From assembly GCA_900119535.1 (NCBI GenBank), contig FPJT01000013.1:1-40507 (forward strand): 40,507 bases of DNA, read 5' to 3'. Position 1 is the stretch's first letter, and every line of letters starts with the position of its first letter. This document shows positions 40,066 to 40,507 of this stretch, piece by piece. This stretch comes from Ruminococcus sp. XPD3002. GTDB lineage: Bacteria > Bacillota > Clostridia > Oscillospirales > Ruminococcaceae. Made by a program: the position numbers and the translations under genes. Under the pieces are notes generated by a model. That model was given only the letters and a program-made list of their open reading frames with translations, was not told the origin of the DNA and made no database searches.

Positions 40066-40507
40066 ATGAGAAAATATACAAAAGAAATAGCGACCATTTT
40101 GGCATCTATGGCTATAAGTACAGCTGTAACGTCCAATTCAGCATCATCGGAAGAACTAATTCATACAGAAAGTGCAGCAACTTTCTCTGAGAGCAAAACT
40201 GTCACATCATACACAAATGAAGTATGGGACCGACCTGAATATCCTGTAACAACTATTCCGCCTTTAGCAGGTACTATAGTTGCATCACCGCCAACTACGA
40301 CATCTACAACAACGACCGAAGCTGTTCAGCCCTATGAAGATGAGGAATGGGAAACACCTGAATATCATGCATCAACTATTCCTCCTTTAGCAGGTACTAT
40401 AGTTGCATCACTGCCAACTACGACATCTACAACAACGACTGAAGCTGTTCAGTCCTATGAAGAAGAGGAATGGGAAACACCTGAATATCCTGTAACAACT
40501 ATCCCTC
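40066..40507 (+). CDS. Secreted repeat protein with Thr/Pro-rich tandem repeats, 3' end outside window
   Basis: The ATG at 40066 follows GGAGG and the frame stays open to the window edge (147 codons). A signal-peptide-like start (KYTKEIATILASMAISTAVT) is followed by tandem 41-residue repeats: EYPVTTIPPLAGTIVAS, then PPTTTSTTTTEAVQPYEDE and EWETP. The Pro/Thr tracts look like glycosylated linkers of Ruminococcus surface proteins. The function cannot be known from this part. Confidence 0.8.
   Translation, partial: MRKYTKEIATILASMAISTAVTSNSASSEELIHTESAATFSESKTVTSYTNEVWDRPEYPVTTIPPLAGTIVASPPTTTSTTTTEAVQPYEDEEWETPEYHASTIPPLAGTIVASLPTTTSTTTTEAVQSYEEEEWETPEYPVTTIP
40237..40507 (+). repeat. Tandem 123-bp coding repeats
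   Basis: Units start with GAATAT at 40237, 40360 and 40483, exactly 123 bp apart. Units 1 and 2 are nearly identical at the DNA level, including third positions, so the expansion is recent. The array continues past the window. Confidence 0.85.

Overview
The window looks like a chromosomal stretch of a Ruminococcus-type gut or rumen Firmicute. Supporting signs are a type I dockerin on a BspA-like leucine-rich-repeat protein plus two dockerin remnants, Thr/Ser/Pro-rich linkers, a GH120-type beta-xylosidase, Firmicute ribosome binding sites, and many sigma-A promoters with exact 17-bp spacers. No rRNA or tRNA gene was seen.

Layout. (1) 1-4884 is mobile and accessory DNA: the 3' end of an IS30-type transposase, an alpha/beta hydrolase, three small genes leading to a large serine recombinase whose promoter lies in a long dyad, then a two-repeat CRISPR remnant of type I-C appearance and a short coding relic. 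(2) 4921-8309 is a heterodimeric ABC exporter pair. (3) 8449-10342 is an operon of a GNAT acetyltransferase and two membrane proteins behind a promoter carrying a GTTAG-N6-CTAAC dyad. (4) 10495-11260 is a lone protein with a membrane segment at each end. (5) 11742-14205 is endonuclease V, then an ECF sigma/anti-sigma pair. (6) 14358-17646 is a secreted LRR-dockerin protein and a divergent class B sortase. (7) 17908-30770 is a sortase-assembled surface or pilus locus: LytS-type histidine kinase, response regulator with a SARP-like output domain, signal peptidase, class B sortase with a membrane extension, a 2113-residue adhesin, a 24-codon micro-ORF, an FctA-like pilin and a small winged-helix protein. 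(8) 30835-33003, minus strand, holds a methyltransferase, a membrane protein and a nitroreductase. (9) 33428-35407 is the beta-xylosidase. (10) 35654-39090 is a second ECF sigma factor with a DUF4179-like anti-sigma and two membrane-anchored proteins. (11) 39289-40507 is an LRR gene with a frameshifted dockerin tail and the start of a secreted protein with 123-bp tandem repeats.

The most notable signals are these. First, three promoters share one architecture, TTGCAA, 17 bp, TATAAT, then GTTAG-N6-CTAAC. They drive the GNAT operon, the methyltransferase and a membrane protein, and the two loci that encode the membrane genes carry paralogues of each other, so a local regulon is likely. Second, the pilus locus carries its own two-component system, and its promoter region has tandem AGGGCGAA repeats at 10-bp period, as a SARP-type regulator might bind. 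Third, a small element with five perfect hairpins lies between two copies of one terminator hairpin, just upstream of that promoter. Family assignments come from recognised motifs read by eye; no search was run.
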